This document shows positions 17,969 through 27,204 of a stretch of 64,000 nt of DNA, one piece after another (position 1 is the first letter of the stretch; each line of letters starts with the position of its first letter). This DNA is from an uncultured Kordiimonas sp. (GTDB taxonomy: Bacteria; Pseudomonadota; Alphaproteobacteria; Sphingomonadales; Kordiimonadaceae): assembly GCA_947503575.1 (NCBI GenBank), contig CANNDZ010000001.1:682001-746000 (forward strand). Direction: 5' to 3'. The notes under the pieces are model-generated. The model was not told the origin of the DNA. It did not search any database and saw only the letters and a list, made by a program, of their open reading frames with translations. The position numbers and the translations under genes were made by a program.

Positions 17969-18292
17969 ATGAAAAACCTCACAGAAATGTTGAAAAAAGC
18001 CCAGGAAATGCAGGCCAAGATGGGTGACATGCAAGCGGGCCTTGAAGACCTCACGGTTGAAGGTGTTGCCGGGGCGGGCATGGTAAAAGTTACCCTCAAT
18101 GGCAAAGGCGATATGAAATCCATTTCGCTCGATGACAGCCTGTTTAATTCCGAAGACCGCGAAGTTTTGGAAGACCTCATTCTTGCTGCCCATACCCAGG
18201 CAAAAGCCAAAGTGGCAGATGCCGCTGCCGAGCAGATGAAAGACCTTGCAGGCGGCCTTGATCTGCCTGCTGGTTTCAAGATGCCGTTTTGA
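17969..18292 (+). CDS. ybaB: YbaB/EbfC family nucleoid-associated protein
   Basis: A 107-residue DNA-binding protein with the family N-terminus MKNLTEMLKKAQEMQAKM, central GVAGAGMVKVTLNGKGDMKSI and the closing LPAGFKMPF. It follows dnaX by 26 nt, as in most Proteobacteria. Unlike the usual order, recR does not come next: three other genes intervene. A diverged copy of the last 69 nt of this gene, including the stop position, lies about 1.2 kb downstream (19421-19489). Confidence 0.95.
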   Translation: MKNLTEMLKKAQEMQAKMGDMQAGLEDLTVEGVAGAGMVKVTLNGKGDMKSISLDDSLFNSEDREVLEDLILAAHTQAKAKVADAAAEQMKDLAGGLDLPAGFKMPF

Positions 18293-18302
18293 GGGACAAT
18301 TC

Positions 18303-19436
18303 ATGAAAGCTGCAAAATATGGATTGGTCTTCGTTGGTGCACTGATACTGCTGGTGGGCGGTATTGTCGCCACCGGTGCGATGCGCGATATCGTGATCTG
18401 GTATGCCAAACCAGGCCATGGTTGGATGCCCGAGAAGAATGCCCCCGCGCCCGATTATGCGGACGCTAAAAACTGGGCGGCGCTCCCGGACCGGGAAGAC
18501 CTTGCTGACCTGACCCCTGAAGGTACTGTCGTAGCAATAGCCCCGGCTGTTGATGTCTTTTTCATCCATCCCACCGGGTTCCTGAACGGCATGAACTGGA
18601 ATTCACCGATGGACCCCAATAGCCGCACGGAAGAAAACACCCAATGGATGATGGCTAATCAGGCAAGCACGTATAATGGCTGCTGTGCGGTTTATGCGCC
18701 GCGTTACCGCGAGGCATCGATTTTCCGCTATCTTACGGCCACGCCCGATATTGTTGAAAAATCCATGGACCTTTCTTTCAGCGACCTGGTGCGTGCCTTT
18801 GATCATTTCCTCGAGCATCACAACAAAGGCCGCCCGTTCATTTTGGCAAGCCACAGCCAGGGCACGCAACATGGTTTTCGCCTGCTGGCGGAACGCATTG
18901 ATGGTACCCCGCTTGAGGGGCGGATGGTCGCCGCCTACCTTATCGGCAGCCGGGTCAGCAATACGATGGCCCGCTCGCTCAACAGTGTGCCTGTCTGCGA
19001 CAGGGCGCTGCAAACAGGCTGCCTGATCCATTGGGCTGTGTTCGGCGAGGGCGGCGCGCCCGATGACACCATGCAAGACCTTGTGTGTGTTAACCCTTTG
19101 AATTGGCGGCGCAATGGTCCACGCGCAGACGCCGCCCTGCACAAGGGGCTTGTGCCCGGCAGCGGCGAATTTTCGCTTCAGCTATGGGGCGATGACAAGG
19201 CAGCCGGTGTTGACTTTGGCCCGCTTGGTGCGCCAGTGACCGCGTTAACCTGGGCTGAATGCATGGACGGCATCCTATATGTGCGGGACTTTACGGGTAC
19301 GCCTTATGCTGGCCCAGACCTCGGCGGCAAAAACTATCATGGGCTTGATTATCCCTTGTTCCATATGGATATCCGCGCGAATGCCGCTGCTCGGACCGCT
19401 GCCTTTTTAGCCACTCTATCGCAGGTAAGTAGATGA
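18303..19436 (+). CDS. DUF3089 alpha/beta-hydrolase-like membrane-anchored protein
   Basis: A 377-residue protein with an N-terminal membrane anchor (GLVFVGALILLVGGIVATGA). DVFFIHPTGFLNG, YAPRYREAS and the nucleophile-elbow-like ILASHSQGTQHG are the marks of DUF3089 (PF11288), a lipase-like family of unknown substrate. The ATG at 18303 lies 10 nt after ybaB. The gene interrupts the ybaB-recR order. Its last codons and TGA fall inside a repeat of the ybaB tail, so its 3' end marks a recombination junction. This points to acquisition by transfer. Confidence 0.85.
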   Translation: MKAAKYGLVFVGALILLVGGIVATGAMRDIVIWYAKPGHGWMPEKNAPAPDYADAKNWAALPDREDLADLTPEGTVVAIAPAVDVFFIHPTGFLNGMNWNSPMDPNSRTEENTQWMMANQASTYNGCCAVYAPRYREASIFRYLTATPDIVEKSMDLSFSDLVRAFDHFLEHHNKGRPFILASHSQGTQHGFRLLAERIDGTPLEGRMVAAYLIGSRVSNTMARSLNSVPVCDRALQTGCLIHWAVFGEGGAPDDTMQDLVCVNPLNWRRNGPRADAALHKGLVPGSGEFSLQLWGDDKAAGVDFGPLGAPVTALTWAECMDGILYVRDFTGTPYAGPDLGGKNYHGLDYPLFHMDIRANAAARTAAFLATLSQVSR

Positions 19437-19489
19437 AATACCCGGCGGACGGCTTTTATTTGCCCACTGGTCTCAAAACGCCATTTTAA
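19421..19489 (+). pseudogene. Diverged second copy of the ybaB 3' end
   Basis: Bases 19421-19489 align without gaps to 18224-18292, the end of ybaB. By hand count 45 of 60 bases match from 18234/19431 on. In the ybaB frame the copy reads MKYPADGFYLPTGLKTPF and then TAA, against MKDLAGGLDLPAGFKMPF and TGA. Several differences are synonymous (CTG/TTG, CCT/CCC, AAG/AAA, CCG/CCA), so the copy looks like the tail of an orthologous gene rather than a decayed fresh duplicate. It overlaps the DUF3089 stop. Confidence 0.75.
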
Positions 19490-19501
19490 GACAGGTTTGA
19501 T

Positions 19502-19756
19502 GTGATTCAACAAACCAAATCGCTGAAAGACTGGATTGAAGAACTGATCTCTATGGAGATGGAAGGTGCCAGCCTTGAGGCGTGGTATGAGCGTGCCCAA
19601 GCCATGCTTGAGGCCCTGCAAAGCGATCCAAATGGTGCGGAAATCCCCGAACAGGTTTGGCAGTTTCTTTCAAACGCTGATAATCGCGCCGAAGACCCAA
19701 AATACGGTGTGGAAGAACTGCATAAAATCATGACCCTGATGGATATTAATGGCTGA
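19502..19756 (+). CDS. Small acidic helical protein, function unknown
   Basis: An 84-residue protein starting at GTG, with AGG about 7 nt upstream. It is rich in Glu and Trp, with helices around SLKDWIEELISMEMEGAS and LEAWYERAQAMLEAL, and ends [10 protein letters not shown]. No known motif is seen. It overlaps the next gene by 8 nt and starts 12 nt after the ybaB tail copy. The tight packing supports a real gene, but its role, perhaps linked to the GIY-YIG protein, is unknown. Confidence 0.65.
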   Translation: MIQQTKSLKDWIEELISMEMEGASLEAWYERAQAMLEALQSDPNGAEIPEQVWQFLSNADNRAEDPKYGVEELHKIMTLMDING

Positions 19757-20018
19757 GGTCTGCTTCACCTATGTGCTGGGCAGTGTTACGGGCGATGCCG
19801 GTCGTACTTATGTGGGTTGGACCAATGATCTGGAAAAACGGCTGGCGGCGCACAATGCGGGCACCGGGGCCAAATCCACCCGTGGTCGACAGTGGATCAT
19901 TTTACACATTGAAGAATTTAAAAACCGGTCCGACGCCATGAGCCGGGAATGGCACTTGAAACGTGACCGGAAATTCCGCAAACAGTTGCTAATGGAATTT
20001 ATGGCAAAGGATGGCTGA
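19749..20018 (+). CDS. GIY-YIG nuclease domain protein (YhbQ/UPF0213-like)
   Basis: An 89-residue single-domain protein. TYVLGS (GIY position) and [18 protein letters not shown] (YIG position and the conserved Arg) are followed by [16 protein letters not shown], with the metal-binding Glu. This is the standalone UPF0213 class, related to the UvrC N-terminal nuclease and of poorly defined function, probably in DNA repair. It overlaps the preceding ORF by 8 nt and shares one base with the recR start (TGATG), so it is translationally coupled to recombination repair. Confidence 0.9.
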   Translation: MAEVCFTYVLGSVTGDAGRTYVGWTNDLEKRLAAHNAGTGAKSTRGRQWIILHIEEFKNRSDAMSREWHLKRDRKFRKQLLMEFMAKDG

Positions 20019-20623
20019 TGCCTCGCTCCCACGGCGCCGATATAGACAAGCTTATTCAGCTGCTGGCCAAATTGCCGGGGCTCGGCCCGCGCTCGGCGCG
20101 ACGCTCTGCGCTGCAGATGCTGAAGAAAAAAGACAGCGTTATGGTGCCGCTTGCTACTGCGCTGCGCGATGTCGCTGAACGGGTTCAAATCTGCACTGTG
20201 TGTGGCAATGTGGACACCCATAATCCCTGCCATGTCTGTGAAGACCCGCGCCGCGACCAAACGGTTATTTGTGTTGTGGAGGAAGTGGCAGACCTATGGG
20301 CGCTGGATCGGTCTGAAACCTTCAGAGGGCGCTATCATGTGCTGGGCGGAACCCTGTCGGCACTGGATGGTGTTGGGCCAGATGACTTGAATGTCGCTGG
20401 GCTCATCGACCGCGCGGATGCAGAGGGTGTGACAGAAGTTATCCTGGCCCTTAACGCCACGGTTGATGGCCAAACCACCAGCCACTATCTGGCAGAACGC
20501 CTTGCGGATACCGGCGCCAAAGTTACGGCACTGGCACACGGTGTGCCGGTGGGCGGCGAGCTTGATTATCTGGATGATGGCACCCTGGCGGCTGCGCTGC
20601 GTGCTCGAGGAACGGTGTCATGA
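20018..20623 (+). CDS. recR: Recombination mediator protein RecR
   Basis: A 201-residue protein. An N-terminal helix-hairpin-helix ([14 protein letters not shown]) is followed by the four-cysteine zinc finger (CTVCGN...CHVC) and the Toprim domain ([19 protein letters not shown]), and ends with [17 protein letters not shown]. It works with RecF and RecO in loading RecA at gaps. The start overlaps the GIY-YIG stop and the end overlaps the GFA gene by 4 nt, so it lies inside a coupled run beginning with dnaX. Confidence 0.97.
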   Translation: MPRSHGADIDKLIQLLAKLPGLGPRSARRSALQMLKKKDSVMVPLATALRDVAERVQICTVCGNVDTHNPCHVCEDPRRDQTVICVVEEVADLWALDRSETFRGRYHVLGGTLSALDGVGPDDLNVAGLIDRADAEGVTEVILALNATVDGQTTSHYLAERLADTGAKVTALAHGVPVGGELDYLDDGTLAAALRARGTVS

Positions 20624-21000
20624 GCGGTCATGTTACACATACCGGCGGGTGTCATTGCGGTGCGGTGACGTTTGAGCTTGATGCCCCCGCCCACCTTGAG
20701 GCAAAGCGCTGCAATTGCAGTATTTGCAGCATGACTGGTTTTATCCATGTGTTTGCGACCAAAGCAGAATTCCGTATCACAGCAGGAAAAGTCAACCTGA
20801 CCGACTATCGCTTTAACACAGGCACAGCCCGCCATCTGTTTTGTAAAACCTGCGGCGTTAAATCCTTTTATGTGCCGAGAAGCCACCCAAACGGTTGGTC
20901 AATCAATCTGAATTGCATCAACCCGGCAACAATAACATCTTCCGAGGTTGGCGAATTTGACGGCGCAAATTGGGAAGGGTCAATCCACACACTGCGGTAA
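20620..21000 (+). CDS. GFA / CENP-V zinc-fold protein
   Basis: A 126-residue protein with [12 protein letters not shown] at the N-terminus, [11 protein letters not shown] and later [11 protein letters not shown], which supply the zinc cysteines of the GFA (glutathione-dependent formaldehyde-activating-like) fold, PF04828. Many members are not true formaldehyde enzymes, so the substrate is open. ATGA overlap with recR shows coupling. It is the last gene of the dnaX run; a region with two hairpins follows. Confidence 0.9.
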   Translation: MSGHVTHTGGCHCGAVTFELDAPAHLEAKRCNCSICSMTGFIHVFATKAEFRITAGKVNLTDYRFNTGTARHLFCKTCGVKSFYVPRSHPNGWSINLNCINPATITSSEVGEFDGANWEGSIHTLR

Positions 21001-21027
21001 ATTACGGAATGGCCCGCCCAAAAAAAT

Positions 21028-21139
21028 GGTGGCGACCATAAGTGCTGCATGAGCATCGGGGGGGATTACGGTCGCCACCTGATGTTGGGCTATTCTTCAG
21101 TGTGCGACCGCCGACAGCAGGGGTGCGGGCGTGGCGGTC
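21028..21139. other. Intergenic region with two perfect inverted repeats
   Basis: Between the GFA gene and the convergent dapE lies about 280 nt. GGTGGCGACC (21028-21037) pairs exactly with 21070-21079 over a 32-nt loop, and GACCGCC (21106-21112) pairs with 21133-21139. Neither stem has a clear T tract. They may end transcription, stabilise mRNA ends, or belong to a small RNA. I find no convincing gene here. Confidence 0.4.
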
Positions 21140-21282
21140 TGGTTTCTCGCTGTGTTACCCGGTTTCGCCAAAAGGTACACTTGGTTCACATGCACGCTGT
21201 GTATGTCCAACTATCTCAGCTTAACAAATACACGCAAAAGAAGAAACTAAAACCTTATAGTTGTTTTTGTATGCGCGTTTGG

Positions 21283-22425
21283 TTATGCCAGCATGCGCGC
21301 CAGAATTTTCTCATAGATGCGGGTCAGCGACGTGATGTCGGCCACGGCGACATGTTCATCAATTTTGTGCATGGTTGCACCGACAAGGCCAAATTCTACC
21401 ACCGGGCACATGTCTTTAATGAAGCGTGCGTCGGATGTGCCACCTGTGGTCGAAAGCTCCGGTGACTTGCCGGTGACCTCTTCAACGGCGCTTTGAACCG
21501 CGTCCGACAGCGGGCCTTTTTTGGTAAGGAAACTGTCGCCAGACACCCACCAGTCGATGTGATAGTCCACACCGGCCCGGTCCATCCGCCGGGTCAATTC
21601 ATCCTTCAGGCTTTCAGGCGTATATTCATTGTTGAAGCGAACATTAAACCGTGCATGGGCTTCGGCCGGGATAACGTTATGGCTTTCGTTGCCGACCTCA
21701 ACGTTGACAATTTCCAGGTTTGAGGGCTGAAAAAGATCATTGCCATCATCAAGGGGTTCTTTGTTTAGTTCAGCCAATATGCGCACCAGATCAGGGATCG
21801 GGTTTTTAGCAACATGCGGATAGGCAACATGCCCCTGCACACCATGCACCACCAGCATGCCATGCAGGCTACCGCGCCTGCCAACCTTGATCATTTGGCC
21901 CATTTCCTGAGGGTTTGTTGGTTCGCCAACAACGCAATAGTCGATTGTTTCGCCGTTCTCGTGCATCCAGTCGAGCACTTTTTTGGTGCCGTTAACGGCG
22001 GGGCCTTCTTCATCACCGGTAATCAGGAAAGAGATGGACCCCTTTGGGCTACCGCTTTCAAGAAAGTGACTAACCGCCGCAACAAAAGCCGCGATTGCCG
22101 ATTTCATGTCCGATGCGCCGCGGCCATACAGGCTACCGTCTCTGATTTCGGCGGCGAACGGGTCAACGCTCCAGTTTTTTACGGCTCCCACAGGCACCAC
22201 GTCGGTGTGGCCAGCAAAACACAGGTTTGGGGTGCTTGTGCCAAAGCGGGCATATAGGTTAGGGACCGGTTCGGTGCCTTCTTCCTCGAATACGAGTTTG
22301 TGGCAGGTGAACCCAAGTTTCATCAGCTCTGCACTTAGCAAATCAAGGGCATCACCGCTGTCTGGCGTTACGCTTGGCTGGCGAATAAGCGCCTGTGACA
22401 GTTCTATGGGGTCAACCCGTGCCAC
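21283..22425 (-). CDS. dapE: Succinyl-diaminopimelate desuccinylase
   Basis: An M20 metallopeptidase of about 380 residues in the lysine / meso-DAP pathway. [11 protein letters not shown] and GRGASDMKS supply metal ligands, TGDEEGPA the catalytic Glu, and GGTSDARF and [15 protein letters not shown] the C-terminal ligands. The frame opens 19 codons earlier inside dapD, but the GTG at 22425, 4 nt after the dapD stop and next to AAGGA, gives the normal length. It removes the succinyl group that DapD adds two steps before. Confidence 0.95.
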   Translation of the reverse strand: MARVDPIELSQALIRQPSVTPDSGDALDLLSAELMKLGFTCHKLVFEEEGTEPVPNLYARFGTSTPNLCFAGHTDVVPVGAVKNWSVDPFAAEIRDGSLYGRGASDMKSAIAAFVAAVSHFLESGSPKGSISFLITGDEEGPAVNGTKKVLDWMHENGETIDYCVVGEPTNPQEMGQMIKVGRRGSLHGMLVVHGVQGHVAYPHVAKNPIPDLVRILAELNKEPLDDGNDLFQPSNLEIVNVEVGNESHNVIPAEAHARFNVRFNNEYTPESLKDELTRRMDRAGVDYHIDWWVSGDSFLTKKGPLSDAVQSAVEEVTGKSPELSTTGGTSDARFIKDMCPVVEFGLVGATMHKIDEHVAVADITSLTRIYEKILARMLA

Positions 22426-22429
22426 GTCC

Positions 22430-23275
22430 TTAGTCCCGCAGCAGTTCGTTAATTGATGTTTTCGAGCGCGTGCGCTCATCAACCCGTTTCACGATAACAG
22501 CGCAATACAGGTTTGGCCCTGGTGTGCCATCTGGCAGAGGTTTGCCCGGCAGGGTGCCCGGCACCACAACGCTGTAGGCGGGGACACGCCCCATGAAAAC
22601 TTCGCCTGTGGCTCGGTCCACAACCTTTGTGGAGGCACCGATAAACACGCCCATTGACAGGACAGAGCCTTCTTCCACGATCACGCCTTCCGCCACTTCG
22701 GCGCGCGCGCCCACAAAGCAATTGTCTTCAATGATAACCGGTCCGGCTTGCAGCGGCTCCAGAACCCCGCCAATACCGGCTCCACCAGAGATATGAACGT
22801 TTTTCCCAATTTGCGCGCAGCTACCGACGGTTGCCCAAGTGTCAACCATAGTGCCTTCGTCAACATAGGCACCAAGGTTCACGAATGACGGCATCAATAC
22901 CGCTCCCTTGCCGATGAAGGCGGAGCGGCGTACAATCGCGCCCGGCACAGCGCGGAAGCCTGCCGCCGAAAATTCCTGAGCGCCCCAGCCTTCAAACTTG
23001 CTGGGCACTTTGTCCCACCAGTTTGTGCCCGAGCCCGGGCCGCCTGCAATGGTTTCCATCTCGTTCAGGCGGAAAGACAACAGCACGGCCTTCTTGAGCC
23101 ACTGGTTTACCTGCCAGCCATCACTCGATTTGCTTGCCACCCGAAGCGTGCCATCATCAAGAAGGCCGAGCGCTGTCTCCACAGCAGTGCGCACGCTGCC
23201 TGTGGTGCGGCTGTCAATTGTCTCGCGCGCATCAAACGCGTCATCGATGGTTTGCTCAAGTGCTGAATAGTCCAT
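22430..23275 (-). CDS. dapD: 2,3,4,5-tetrahydropyridine-2,6-dicarboxylate N-succinyltransferase
   Basis: A 281-residue left-handed beta-helix acyltransferase. Hexapeptide repeats run through about residues 110-240 (for example [20 protein letters not shown]), and the N-terminal helical domain holds [20 protein letters not shown]. It transfers succinate from succinyl-CoA to the DAP precursor. The gene order dapD-dapE with 4 nt between them makes an operon. AAGG stands 7 nt before the ATG. Confidence 0.97.
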   Translation of the reverse strand: MDYSALEQTIDDAFDARETIDSRTTGSVRTAVETALGLLDDGTLRVASKSSDGWQVNQWLKKAVLLSFRLNEMETIAGGPGSGTNWWDKVPSKFEGWGAQEFSAAGFRAVPGAIVRRSAFIGKGAVLMPSFVNLGAYVDEGTMVDTWATVGSCAQIGKNVHISGGAGIGGVLEPLQAGPVIIEDNCFVGARAEVAEGVIVEEGSVLSMGVFIGASTKVVDRATGEVFMGRVPAYSVVVPGTLPGKPLPDGTPGPNLYCAVIVKRVDERTRSKTSINELLRD

Positions 23276-23422
23276 GCGGAAACCTTCTCGTCATTGCGCC
23301 GCGGCTATACGGCTTTATTGGCTGGAAAAGCGCGCAAACAATAGCGATCCTTAAAGGCAAGTCAATGCGACACCCTATCACGATCATGGTATCATACGAA
23401 CCACGCCACCGGTTAGACGGCC

Positions 23423-24130
23423 CTAAAGCCCCAAATGACCTTGCAGCCAATCGTTGAGCGTGTTTGTTTCTGCATGGACTTTTTCCCGTGCATAGCCTGC
23501 TTCACCCCATACACTGCCTGTATTAACCCACACCGTTGCCATGCCCAGGTCATGGGCTGGCACAAGGTTTCGCGCCATATCTTCAAACATGATCGCCTGT
23601 GCCGGGTTTACCTGGAACTCTTGCAGGAACTTGTCATAAACATGAGGTTTGGGCTTGGGGTCCAGATCAGCGCTATGGATATCGAAGATGCCTTCAAACA
23701 TGTCTGCAACACCTAAGCGGTCCAACACCTGTTCTGCATAAGGGCGGTCTGCATTGGTGAAGACAATACGCCGTCCGTCAATGGCTTCGAGCGAGCGGCG
23801 CAAGGCTGGGTCGTTTGAGATAGGTGACATATCGATGTCATGCACATCGGCAAGATAGTGATGCGGATCAATATTGTGGTTGACCATCAGTCCTTTGAGG
23901 GTTGTTCCATGATCAACTAGGTATTTTTTTTGCAGGCTGCGGGCCTCGGTCGGGTCCAGCGACAACAGGTTCTGTACATATTCACCAATTTTCACATCGA
24001 CTTGCGCAAACAGGTTGCTTTCTGATGGATAGAGCGTGTTATCCAGGTCGAAAACATAAACATCCCGGTCTGTGAAAATGGAGTTGCTGGCAGGCTCAAA
24101 GGTGCCGCGATCGCTGGGTTGTGAGGGCAT
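23423..24130 (-). CDS. Pyrimidine 5'-nucleotidase, HAD superfamily
   Basis: A 235-residue HAD hydrolase. Motif I is YVFDLDNTLYPSE (DxDxT), motif II is IVFTNADR, motif III includes DPKPKPHVYDKF, and motif IV is FEDMARNLVPA. The DNTLYP form and the later ATVWVNTG match the Sdt1/YjjG-like pyrimidine 5'-nucleotidase class (TIGR01993), which dephosphorylates UMP/CMP or damaged nucleotides. It reads in the same direction as dapD-dapE but 147 nt upstream, so it may have its own transcript. Confidence 0.88.
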   Translation of the reverse strand: MPSQPSDRGTFEPASNSIFTDRDVYVFDLDNTLYPSESNLFAQVDVKIGEYVQNLLSLDPTEARSLQKKYLVDHGTTLKGLMVNHNIDPHHYLADVHDIDMSPISNDPALRRSLEAIDGRRIVFTNADRPYAEQVLDRLGVADMFEGIFDIHSADLDPKPKPHVYDKFLQEFQVNPAQAIMFEDMARNLVPAHDLGMATVWVNTGSVWGEAGYAREKVHAETNTLNDWLQGHLGL

Positions 24131-24274
24131 TTTATAAAGAGTCCGTTTCTAAAAGAATAGGGCGCCATTGTTAAAACAACTTTAACCCTGGCCTTCTACC
24201 CTACGGCGGTAAGAGATTCTAGGCCATACCTGCGGAAAAGTCGCGGTACGGGCTCCAGGAAAGAAAACGCCTGC

Positions 24275-25939
24275 ATGCAAACGCTTTTTGGCAATAAGTC
24301 ATCGACCCAGACGCCGCTCGCAAGCGCCCCTGTTTGTGCCATTTCGGTTGATCAGACGGGTGCGGTCGTGGATCAAAGCCCATCATCAGAACCGCTGATA
24401 ATGGCATGGCATGATCAGGACGCTGACCTTAAAGATGTTGTGACGGCATCGCGCGCATCGGGCAGTATTGCGGATGGTCGCTTGTGCCTGCAGGACGGCA
24501 GGCGTTTTTCACTAACGGGTGTTGCACAAGGCAAGCGCGTGTTGATTGTGGCTCAAGACACCACAGTCGGTGACCGCATGACCGAAGCCTTGCTGAAAAG
24601 CAGGGCTCTGTTGAAAGACCTTTTGGACCGGGCCGTGGATTTGAGTTTTGAGGTTGATGCAGACCGCAGGTTTACGTTTGTTTCTCCGTCTGATGCTTTT
24701 GGTCATTCCCTTGATGATTGGTTGGGCCGCAGCGCCGATAATTTTTTCTGGCAAGATGGAAAAATTCCAGCCCGTAACCCTTTTTCATCCCGCAAACCAA
24801 CCGAATTTGAGGCTGTTGCCATCAATACCGGTGATGGCAAAAAAGGCTGGGCCAGTTTTTCGGTTCATCCCGTCTTTGACGATGGCGGCGAATTTAAGGG
24901 CGTTCGCGGCGTGTGCAGGGATGTGTCCGCGCAGGTGGCGGGTGACAAACAAACCCGTAGCGACAATGTCAGGCTTGCGTTGCACCAGCGTATCGTCAAT
25001 CTGTTGAACACGACACACTCCGCCGAGGAATTGCTGGACCGGGCCTCTAGTGAGCTGAAGGAAGTGTTGCGGGCAGATCAAGTTTGGGCGGTGGTCAAAT
25101 TTAAAGAAGGGTTGGTGCCCGCAGCCATTTGCGGCGAAAGCTCGTTTTTACCGAATACTGATCGTATATGGGAACAGCTTGCCAATTCCGACAAACCCGT
25201 TGCTGAAGTCAGTGATGGTGATATGAGTCATCTTGCGGTGCGTCTTGAGGAGGCGGGCAAGGGCATTGGCATGCTGGTGATGTCCCGTGATACGGATCAG
25301 TTCCCCTGGTCCCGGCAGGAAAAAACACTCCTTGAAGACCTAATTGGTTCGCTGGCGGCCGCGTTTGGCAAAGCTCAACTGATCAACCGGCTGGAACGCT
25401 TGTCGTCGCTCGATGAACTAACAGGTATTATGAACCGCCGCGCATTTGTTGACGCTGCCGAACGTCGCCTGCAGCATCAGTCCCGGTCTGGCCAATCCGG
25501 GTGCCTTTTGTTTGTCGACCTGGATCATTTCAAGGAAGTCAATGATACGCTGGGGCACCTGGCCGGGGACCAGGCTATTCAGCTTGTTGCAGACACCATG
25601 CAAACCCTGGTGCGCGCGTGTGACATTGTTGGTCGTTATGGCGGGGATGAATTTGTCGTATGGCTTGAAGATATCGAACCAGCGGATGCGGCACTTAAAG
25701 CGCGATCATTGATTGATGCGATGCCCAGCATTCGGGACCAGATTGGCGGCAGCGATCTGCGTTTGTCAGCGTCGGTGGGTGTGTGCCCTTCTGTTCCGGG
25801 GCTCGATTTGAAGTTTGCCGACTTGTCGGAACGGGCCGACAAAGCCCTCTATGAGGTGAAAAACGCGGGCCGCAGCAATGTGGCTTTGGCGACGGCACCA
25901 TCGTTAACTGAAACTGTCGCTGTTGGGGGGATGGTCTGA
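24275..25939 (+). CDS. Diguanylate cyclase with PAS and GAF domains
   Basis: A 554-residue cytosolic signalling protein without a membrane span. A PAS domain (about residues 110-220; FEVDADRRFTFVSPS) is followed by a GAF-like domain (about 235-370) and a GGDEF domain (about 375-540). The active site YGGDEF is intact and is preceded by RACD exactly five residues upstream, the RxxD I-site for product inhibition, so the cyclase should be active and feedback-controlled. Its stop overlaps the start of the DUF2336 gene (TGATG), so the two are coupled. Confidence 0.92.
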   Translation: MQTLFGNKSSTQTPLASAPVCAISVDQTGAVVDQSPSSEPLIMAWHDQDADLKDVVTASRASGSIADGRLCLQDGRRFSLTGVAQGKRVLIVAQDTTVGDRMTEALLKSRALLKDLLDRAVDLSFEVDADRRFTFVSPSDAFGHSLDDWLGRSADNFFWQDGKIPARNPFSSRKPTEFEAVAINTGDGKKGWASFSVHPVFDDGGEFKGVRGVCRDVSAQVAGDKQTRSDNVRLALHQRIVNLLNTTHSAEELLDRASSELKEVLRADQVWAVVKFKEGLVPAAICGESSFLPNTDRIWEQLANSDKPVAEVSDGDMSHLAVRLEEAGKGIGMLVMSRDTDQFPWSRQEKTLLEDLIGSLAAAFGKAQLINRLERLSSLDELTGIMNRRAFVDAAERRLQHQSRSGQSGCLLFVDLDHFKEVNDTLGHLAGDQAIQLVADTMQTLVRACDIVGRYGGDEFVVWLEDIEPADAALKARSLIDAMPSIRDQIGGSDLRLSASVGVCPSVPGLDLKFADLSERADKALYEVKNAGRSNVALATAPSLTETVAVGGMV

Positions 25940-27204
25940 TGTTCCAGAAAATTAAGTCAATGCTCTCGAGCGACAAAGGCTTGCCTGATACGCTCTCGAT
26001 CGAAGATGAACAAACCATCCTGAGGGACGGCACTGAAAAACAGAAAGAGCAGCTTGCTGCGCGTCAGGATGCACGTCCTGAAGTCCTATATTTTCTTGCA
26101 GAAGATAAATCTGCATCTGTACGACGTCATATTGCGGGCAACCCGTCCACACCGATACAGGCGGACGAACTTCTGAAAAATGACTCTGATGACACTGTGC
26201 GAACCGAACTGGCCCGCAAAATCGGCCGCTTGGTCCCCGATATGTCATCGGCAGAACAGAAAACCTTGAGGGAAAAGTCGATCAAACTTCTGGAGGGTCT
26301 GGCGCGCGACCAGTTACCTAAAGTGCGCGCTATGGTCGCTGAAGAGATCAAAAACTCTGCCGAGGTGCCAAAAGAATTAGTTGATCGGCTGGCCCGCGAT
26401 ATTGAAGACATCGTCTGTGGGCCCATACTGCAATATTCACCGCTGCTGAACGATGACGACTTGCGGGAAATTATTGCGGCGGGCGCAAGCTCCAAAGCCC
26501 TGGAAGCGATTGCCAGTCGGACGCTTGTTTCTGAAGATGTTGCCTCCGATGTTGCTGCAACCCTTGATGTGCCCGCGGTGGCGGCGCTGCTCACTAACAA
26601 GAATGCTCAAATCCGTGAAGATACTCTTGACCAGATTATCTCTCAGGCGGAAAGCGTCGAAGATTTGCATAAACCTGTCGCCTTGCGTCCTCAGATATCT
26701 GTCAGGGCGATGAAACGTATTGCCGGGTTTGTTGCCTCTGCGCTGGTGCACGCGATGATGGAACAAAGCGATCTGTCCGAAGATCAGGCCGATGAACTGC
26801 TTGAAAAAGTACGCGACCGCCTGGCGGCAGAAAAAGTGGGTGACGATGAAGCCCGGCAACTGGCGGTAAAAGCGCAAGAATTTTATGACCGGGGTATGCT
26901 GGATGATGCTTTTGTCATCGAGCAAATTACCGAAAATAATCGGGAACTTTTGCTGCAGTGTTTGGCAGTGATGTCTGACCTGGCGGCTGAAACCGTCCGT
27001 CAGGTTATTCAATCCAAAAGCGGGCGGGCGGTAACGGCCCTGTGCTGGAAAGCCGGGCTGACGATGCGCACAGCCTATGACATACAGACCCAGTTCGCGC
27101 TGGTCCCCAATGCCCAGCTTTTATCGGCCAAAAATGGTAATGAATATCCGATAAAAGAAGATGAGCTTGAATGGCACCTCAGTTATTTCACGGAAAATGA
27201 CTAG
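25939..27204 (+). CDS. DUF2336 domain protein
   Basis: A 421-residue protein of HEAT-like helical repeats. EVLYFLAEDKSASVRRHIAG, KVRAMVAEEI and ITENNRELLLQCLAVMS lie on either side of the DUF2336 (PF10098) core. The family is alphaproteobacterial and of unknown function; it often occurs near signalling genes. No signal peptide. One-base overlap with the diguanylate cyclase suggests a shared function, perhaps as an effector or scaffold in c-di-GMP control. A hairpin covers its stop. Confidence 0.85.
   Translation: MFQKIKSMLSSDKGLPDTLSIEDEQTILRDGTEKQKEQLAARQDARPEVLYFLAEDKSASVRRHIAGNPSTPIQADELLKNDSDDTVRTELARKIGRLVPDMSSAEQKTLREKSIKLLEGLARDQLPKVRAMVAEEIKNSAEVPKELVDRLARDIEDIVCGPILQYSPLLNDDDLREIIAAGASSKALEAIASRTLVSEDVASDVAATLDVPAVAALLTNKNAQIREDTLDQIISQAESVEDLHKPVALRPQISVRAMKRIAGFVASALVHAMMEQSDLSEDQADELLEKVRDRLAAEKVGDDEARQLAVKAQEFYDRGMLDDAFVIEQITENNRELLLQCLAVMSDLAAETVRQVIQSKSGRAVTALCWKAGLTMRTAYDIQTQFALVPNAQLLSAKNGNEYPIKEDELEWHLSYFTEND

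Noticed and set aside
21049-21465. Long plus-strand frame over the GFA-dapE gap
   Set aside because: Most of it runs antisense to dapE, with basic, cysteine-rich composition and no ribosome site; a shadow frame.
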